Below are positions 45,022 to 49,153 of a DNA stretch of 49,153 bases, in pieces. How positions within the stretch are numbered: position 1 is the first letter of the stretch; every line of letters starts with the position of its first letter. Source of the DNA: Sphingomonas sp. (GTDB lineage: Bacteria > Pseudomonadota > Alphaproteobacteria > Sphingomonadales > Sphingomonadaceae); NCBI GenBank assembly GCA_017849555.1, contig JAFIGU010000001.1, forward strand, positions 1 through 49,153, in the 5' to 3' direction. A program made the position numbers and the translations under genes. The notes under the pieces are model-generated. The model saw nothing but the letters and a program-made list of their open reading frames with translations. It had not been told where the DNA came from and did not search any database.

Positions 45022-46404
45022 ATGGAAATGCTCGTGATAATCATAGCGTTGAGCATTCTCCTGGTCGCCGCAGCCGGCGCTTTCATGCGATTCTCCCGTC
45101 GAGGCGGCAGCGGCATCTGGTCCCGCGCGCGCAAGGCCGCGGCGCGCGACGCCGCCACCGGGCTCGCCACGCGGCAGGGGTTGCTCGAGGCCGGAGCACA
45201 GCTTCGCCTGCGCGCGGGCGACCGGATGCTGGCGGCGATCGTGGTCGATGTCGGCCCCCACGCGACCGCCGGGGCGCTCGGCGATTTCGCGCCAAGCATC
45301 GCCGCGATGCTGCCGCTCGGCGCGATCGCCGGGATCATCGAACCCACCCGCCTCGCCTGCCTCACGACCTTCGACCGCTATGCCGTGGATGCACCCGAGC
45401 AGCTCGCGCGGCGGATCGCCGACGCGCTCGCCGGCTATTCGCAGGCCGATGCCCGCAGCGCGACGATCGGTCTCGCCAGCACCGACGATCCGCAAGCCCA
45501 GCCCGCCGAAGCGCTGGTCGAGGCCGCGGCAACCGCGGCGGCGGCGGCACGCGCCGAAGGGGTGCGCTCGCTGCGCTTCACCAAGGAAATGGCCGCCCGC
45601 GCGCGGGCGCGCGCGGTGATCGCGCGCAGCCTGCCCGATGCGATTTCGAGCGGCGCGATCGTGCCTTATTTCGAGCCGATCATCGATCTCGAAACCAACG
45701 AATTGCTCGGGCTGGAGGTGCTCGCACGCTGGGAACATCCGACCCATGGCGTCATCGCGCCGGCGCATTTCATCGACATCGCGCTCGAGCGCAATCTGAT
45801 CGCGGACCTTACCCTGTCGGTGATGCGGCAGGCGCTCACCGCCGCGCGCGACTGGGATCCGCGGCTGATCCTCGCGGTCAATTTCTCGGTCACCCAGCTG
45901 CGCGATCCGTGGCTGGCGCAGAAGGTGATCCGGCTGCTCAGCGAACTCGGCTTTCCGCCCGCGCGGCTTGAGATCGAGCTGACCGAGGGCGTGCTGATGG
46001 ATCCGCAAGGCGTCGTCTCGCCGACCGTCGAGAGCCTCAAGGCGCAGGGCGTGCGGATCGCGCTCGACGATTTCGGCACCGGCGTCTCCAGCCTGACGCA
46101 CCTGCGCGCGCTGCCGTTCGACCGGATCAAGATCGATCATACGATCGTCACCGAAGTGTGCGAGGATCCGGCGCGCGCCGCGATCGCCGATGCGGTGATC
46201 CGGCTTGGCGAAAGCCTCAACCTGCCGGTGACCGCCGAAGGAGTGGAGAGCCGGCGCATCGCCGACCGGCTGCGCGCGATGGGCTGCGCGGTCGGCCAGG
46301 GCTATCTGTTCGGCCAGCCGATGAGCCTGATGCAGACCCGCCGGATGCTCGCCGAGCAACGGCTGATCCCCAATATGGTCACCAGCCAACGCCTGGCTGG
46401 CTGA
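45022..46404 (+). CDS. EAL-domain protein with degenerate GGDEF region
   Basis: A 460-residue protein. Residues 3-22 are one transmembrane helix. The middle (about 40-190) has the size and pattern of a GGDEF domain but no GGDEF motif, so it cannot make c-di-GMP. The EAL domain (about 200-455) has EVL in place of EAL (Glu232 retained), AVNFSVTQLRD, LEIELTEG, LDDFGTGVSS and TAEGVES; the metal-binding residues appear kept, so c-di-GMP hydrolysis is plausible. Divergent from ffh across 222 bp. Its 3' end overlaps the convergent DUF924 gene by 26 bp. Confidence 0.9.
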   Translation: MEMLVIIIALSILLVAAAGAFMRFSRRGGSGIWSRARKAAARDAATGLATRQGLLEAGAQLRLRAGDRMLAAIVVDVGPHATAGALGDFAPSIAAMLPLGAIAGIIEPTRLACLTTFDRYAVDAPEQLARRIADALAGYSQADARSATIGLASTDDPQAQPAEALVEAAATAAAAARAEGVRSLRFTKEMAARARARAVIARSLPDAISSGAIVPYFEPIIDLETNELLGLEVLARWEHPTHGVIAPAHFIDIALERNLIADLTLSVMRQALTAARDWDPRLILAVNFSVTQLRDPWLAQKVIRLLSELGFPPARLEIELTEGVLMDPQGVVSPTVESLKAQGVRIALDDFGTGVSSLTHLRALPFDRIKIDHTIVTEVCEDPARAAIADAVIRLGESLNLPVTAEGVESRRIADRLRAMGCAVGQGYLFGQPMSLMQTRRMLAEQRLIPNMVTSQRLAG

Positions 46405-46936
46405 GATAGTCCTTCTCCTCCGCGGTCGATTCCCGGCCGAGCGCCGCATTGCGCGTCGGAAAGCGCCCGAAGCGCGCGATCACATCGGCATGTTCGTGGG
46501 CGCAACGCAGCTGCTCGGGCTCGCCCAAAGCGACATATTTCTCGACGCTGAGCCGCTGGAGCGCGGCATCCTCGGCGTGCATCAGCGGCATATAGAGGAA
46601 GATGCGCCGATCGACCGGATAATGCTCGTCCCATTCGCGATCGATCGCCGAGACGGTGAGCGAAGCGGCGAGCGGATCGGCCTCGAAGGCGGCGGGCGTA
46701 TCGCGATGGATATTCCGCGAGAATTGATCGAGCAGGATCACCGCCGCGAGCAGGCTGTCGTGATTGTCCTGCCAGTCGGCCGCCCCCGTCGCGAACACCG
46801 CCTGACGCGTCGCGCCGAACCGGTCGGCGATCTCGCGATCGAGCGCGGGATCGGGGATGAAATGCCATTTCGGCGCGAGCGAGAACCAGAAGTCGATCAC
46901 CTCGCCGGCCTTTTCGTGGACTTGCACGTCTCGCAT
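46379..46936 (-). CDS. DUF924 family protein
   Basis: A 185-residue cytoplasmic, mostly helical protein of the DUF924 family. Recognisable parts are EVIDFWFSLAPKWHF, ILLDQFSRNIHRDTPAAFEAD and RIFLYMPLMHAEDAALQ, with the end GRESTAEEKDYLSQPG. The fold is TPR-like and no activity is proven. It is divergent from mtaB (15 bp between start codons) and its end overlaps the EAL gene. An open frame upstream on the same strand runs through mtaB and is not coding. Confidence 0.85.
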   Translation of the reverse strand: MRDVQVHEKAGEVIDFWFSLAPKWHFIPDPALDREIADRFGATRQAVFATGAADWQDNHDSLLAAVILLDQFSRNIHRDTPAAFEADPLAASLTVSAIDREWDEHYPVDRRIFLYMPLMHAEDAALQRLSVEKYVALGEPEQLRCAHEHADVIARFGRFPTRNAALGRESTAEEKDYLSQPGVGW

Positions 46937-46951
46937 GACTAGATCGCCTCC

Positions 46952-48154
46952 ATGCCTGCCCCGCCCGCGCCCGAGGTTATAACCCTTGGCTGCCGTCTCA
47001 ACCTCGCGGAAAGCGAAACGATCCGCGGCCTGATCGGGCAGCGCGACACGATCGTCGTCAACACCTGCGGCGTCACCAACGAAGCGGTGAAGCAGAGCCG
47101 CGCCGCGATCCGCCGCGCGCATCGCGCGCGCCCGGAGGCGGAGATCGTCGCGACCGGCTGCGCCGCCGAAATCGACCGCGTCGGCTTCGGCGCACTGCCC
47201 GGCGTCGCGCGGGTGGTGGGCAATGCGGCCAAATTGCTCCCCGCGACCTGGGGCGGCTTTCCCAATCGCCTGCCGCCGCGCCGTCATGCGCGTGCCTTCG
47301 TCGGGGTGCAGAACGGCTGCGATCATGCCTGCACCTTCTGCGCCATCCCCGCCGGGCGTGGCCCGAGCCGCAGCGACCCCGCCGCGCAGGTCGTTGCGCG
47401 GATCGCTGCTCTGGTCGAGGAAGGCGCGCGGGAAGTCGTGCTGAGCGGGGTCGATCTCACCAGCTATGCCGACGGCGACACGACGCTCGGCGGGCTGGTC
47501 GAGCAAATCCTGCGCGACGTGCCCGCTTTGCCCCGCCTGCGGCTCTCGTCACTCGACACGATCGAGATCGACGAGCGGCTGTTCGCGCTGATCACCGAAG
47601 AACCCCGCGTCATGCCGCATCTCCATTTGTCGCTGCAGGCCGGCGACGATCTGACGCTCAAGCGGATGCGCCGCCGCCATCTGCGCGCCGACGCGGTGCG
47701 CATGGTCGAACAGCTCAAGGCGAAGCGCGACATCGCGATCGGCGCCGATCTGATCGCCGGCTTCCCCACCGAGAGCGACGCGATGTTCGCCAACACGCTC
47801 GCGCTGATCGACGATTGCGACATTGTCCACGCGCATGTCTTCCCTTATTCGCCGCGCGCCGGCACCCCGGCGGCGCGGATGCCGCAGGTCGCAGGCGACG
47901 TGGCGCGGGCGCGTGCCGCGCGGCTGCGCGAGCGGGCGGCGATGCGGCGGCGCGCGTGGCTCAACGGCATGATCGGCTCCGAACAGCCGATCGTGCTGGA
48001 AAAACCGGGCGATCGCGGCCATGCGCCGGGCTTCGCCGATGTGCGGCTGGCTGAAACCCAGCCTGCGTCGGCCATCGGCCGGATCTTCTCCGTCCGCGTC
48101 GCGCAGGCGACCGACAGCCATCTTATCGGGCATCTCATCGGAACGATTGAATGA
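46952..48154 (+). CDS. mtaB: MtaB, tRNA t6A37 methylthiotransferase
   Basis: A 400-residue radical-SAM enzyme that adds a methylthio group to t6A37 of tRNA, making ms2t6A. The N-terminal UPF0004 domain has Cys14, Cys39 and Cys70 for one iron-sulfur cluster; the radical-SAM motif CDHACTFC has Cys123, Cys127 and Cys130 for the other. HLHLSLQAGDDLTLKRMRRR and GADLIAGFPTESD are typical; a TRAM-like C-terminal part follows. It acts on the product of the TsaE pathway, also encoded in this window. Its stop overlaps the ftsY start (ATGA). Confidence 0.95.
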   Translation: MPAPPAPEVITLGCRLNLAESETIRGLIGQRDTIVVNTCGVTNEAVKQSRAAIRRAHRARPEAEIVATGCAAEIDRVGFGALPGVARVVGNAAKLLPATWGGFPNRLPPRRHARAFVGVQNGCDHACTFCAIPAGRGPSRSDPAAQVVARIAALVEEGAREVVLSGVDLTSYADGDTTLGGLVEQILRDVPALPRLRLSSLDTIEIDERLFALITEEPRVMPHLHLSLQAGDDLTLKRMRRRHLRADAVRMVEQLKAKRDIAIGADLIAGFPTESDAMFANTLALIDDCDIVHAHVFPYSPRAGTPAARMPQVAGDVARARAARLRERAAMRRRAWLNGMIGSEQPIVLEKPGDRGHAPGFADVRLAETQPASAIGRIFSVRVAQATDSHLIGHLIGTIE

Positions 48155-49086
48155 ACTCCAACCCTTCCTGGCACGAAAAGCTGCTCGGCGGCTTCCGCCG
48201 CACCTCCGATCGGTTGATCGGCAACCTCACCGGGCTCGGCACCGCGCCGCTCGACGATAATACGCTCGACGAGATCGAGGAGGCGCTGATCGCGTCCGAT
48301 CTCGGCCCGGAGACCGCGGGCAAGATCCGCGCGCGGCTCTCGGCGGGCAGTTTCGAGCGCAATATGGAGGATCTCGGCATCCGCCTCGTCGTCGCCGAGG
48401 AGGTTGAAAAGGCGCTGGCCGAGGTCGCGCGCCCGCTCGAAATCGATGCCTTTCCGCGGCCGCAGGTGATCCTCGTCATCGGGGTCAACGGATCGGGCAA
48501 GACGACGACGATCGCCAAGCTCGCGCATCTGTTCCTCGAACAGGATTATGGCGTGATGCTCGCAGCGGGCGACACCTTCCGCGCCGCCGCGATCGGCCAG
48601 CTTGCCACCTGGGCCGAGCGCGTCGGGGTGCCGATCGTTACCGGGCCGGAAGGCGGCGATGCTGCCGGGGTGGTGTGGGATGCGGTGAAACAGGCCACCG
48701 CGACCGGGATCGACGTGCTGATCGTCGATACCGCCGGGCGATTGCAGAACAAGCGCGAACTGATGGACGAGCTCGCCAAGATCCGCCGCGTGCTCGGCCG
48801 GCTCAACCCCGCGGCGCCGCATGACGTGGTGCTGGTGCTCGATGCCACCACCGGGCAGAATGCGCTGTCGCAGATCGAGGTGTTCAAGGAAGTCGCCGGG
48901 GTGACGGGGCTGGTGATGACCAAGCTCGACGGCACCGCGCGCGGCGGCGTGCTCGTCGCGGCGGCGGAGCGTTACGGGCTGCCGATCCATGCGATCGGGG
49001 TCGGCGAAGGAATGACCGATCTTCGCCCGTTCGACGCCAATGAGGTCAGCCGGATCATCGCCGGCGTGGACGATACGCGGAAGTGA
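48151..49086 (+). CDS. ftsY: FtsY, signal recognition particle receptor
   Basis: A 311-residue SRP receptor GTPase. The short form begins directly with the N-domain (MNSNPSWHEKLLGGFRRT) and lacks the acidic A-domain of E. coli FtsY, as usual in alphaproteobacteria. G-domain motifs are GVNGSGKTTTIAKLA, DTFRAAA, VDTAGRLQNK and TKLDGTARGGV, with the closing GVGEGMTDLRPFD. ATGA overlap with mtaB. It partners Ffh encoded 3.4 kb away on the other strand. Confidence 0.98.
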   Translation: MNSNPSWHEKLLGGFRRTSDRLIGNLTGLGTAPLDDNTLDEIEEALIASDLGPETAGKIRARLSAGSFERNMEDLGIRLVVAEEVEKALAEVARPLEIDAFPRPQVILVIGVNGSGKTTTIAKLAHLFLEQDYGVMLAAGDTFRAAAIGQLATWAERVGVPIVTGPEGGDAAGVVWDAVKQATATGIDVLIVDTAGRLQNKRELMDELAKIRRVLGRLNPAAPHDVVLVLDATTGQNALSQIEVFKEVAGVTGLVMTKLDGTARGGVLVAAAERYGLPIHAIGVGEGMTDLRPFDANEVSRIIAGVDDTRK

Positions 49087-49153
49087 CGAGAGGCGCCGCC
49101 TTCGCTTTCCCTCGTCCCCGGCGTTTCATTTCCCTTACCACCCCGGCGGAGGC
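49087..49153. other. Intergenic end of window with the start of a hairpin repeat
   Basis: Past the ftsY stop; the last 15 bases (CACCCCGGCGGAGGC) look like the left arm of the 15-77 repeat family, cut by the window edge. Confidence 0.5.

Overview
The window is about 49 kb of high-GC DNA (roughly two-thirds G+C) with the gene content of a sphingomonad alphaproteobacterium (Sphingomonas or a close relative). The evidence is the run ahcY, a DivL-like sensor, tsaE, amgK, murU, addB, addA, trxA; the ffh-rpsP-rimM-trmD-rplS operon; a long TonB-dependent receptor; and the dispersed hairpin repeats (for example the CGCCCTGAGCTTGTCGAA type) that sit between sphingomonad genes. Coding density is very high. 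I see no phage, insertion sequence, CRISPR array, rRNA or tRNA, and no gene-free stretch longer than 300 bp.

Layout. 1-5.8 kb: an SpoU-type RNA methyltransferase, a MoxR ATPase, a secreted CHAP hydrolase and a large TonB-dependent receptor. 5.9-12.7 kb: a Gly/Trp-rich lipoprotein, secA with a small membrane protein just upstream, a TonB-like protein divergent from argJ, a glutathione transferase and trxA. 12.7-25.3 kb (minus strand): ahcY, which ends at its own terminator, then the tightly packed divL-tsaE-amgK-murU, then addB-addA. This block combines SAH recycling, cell-cycle signalling, tRNA t6A synthesis, peptidoglycan recycling and double-strand break repair. 25.4-32.5 kb: an MHYT-GGDEF-EAL protein, YqgE, a peroxiredoxin, two small or basic membrane-anchored proteins, AMP nucleosidase, an alpha/beta hydrolase and a GFA-family protein. 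32.6-35.7 kb: a marR-emrA-emrB type efflux operon with a palindromic candidate operator. 35.8-40.3 kb: a second GFA protein, asd, an MgtC/SapB protein and an S9 dipeptidyl peptidase. 40.5-44.8 kb (minus): ffh-rpsP-rimM-[vapB-vapC]-trmD-rplS. 45.0-49.1 kb: an EAL-domain protein, a DUF924 protein, mtaB and ftsY.

Most unusual observations. (1) A complete VapBC toxin-antitoxin module lies inside the conserved rpsP-rimM-trmD-rplS operon. Its presumed operator abuts the rimM stop, and the vapC stop overlaps the trmD start (ATGA), so synthesis of an essential tRNA methyltransferase appears coupled to the toxin gene. (2) The sensor-kinase-like protein carries Tyr where the phospho-accepting His should be, the hallmark of Caulobacter DivL, and its ATP-binding N-box is also degenerate. 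(3) A perfect 20-bp AT-rich palindrome lies in the presumed ahcY promoter. (4) The ffh leader holds a terminator-like hairpin with a competing alternative pairing. (5) A small membrane protein directly upstream of secA is positioned like a secretion monitor.

Functions are assigned by reading motifs and family resemblance from the translated sequence. No database search was run. Starts were chosen by Shine-Dalgarno position, overlap with neighbours and family length; uncertain starts are flagged.
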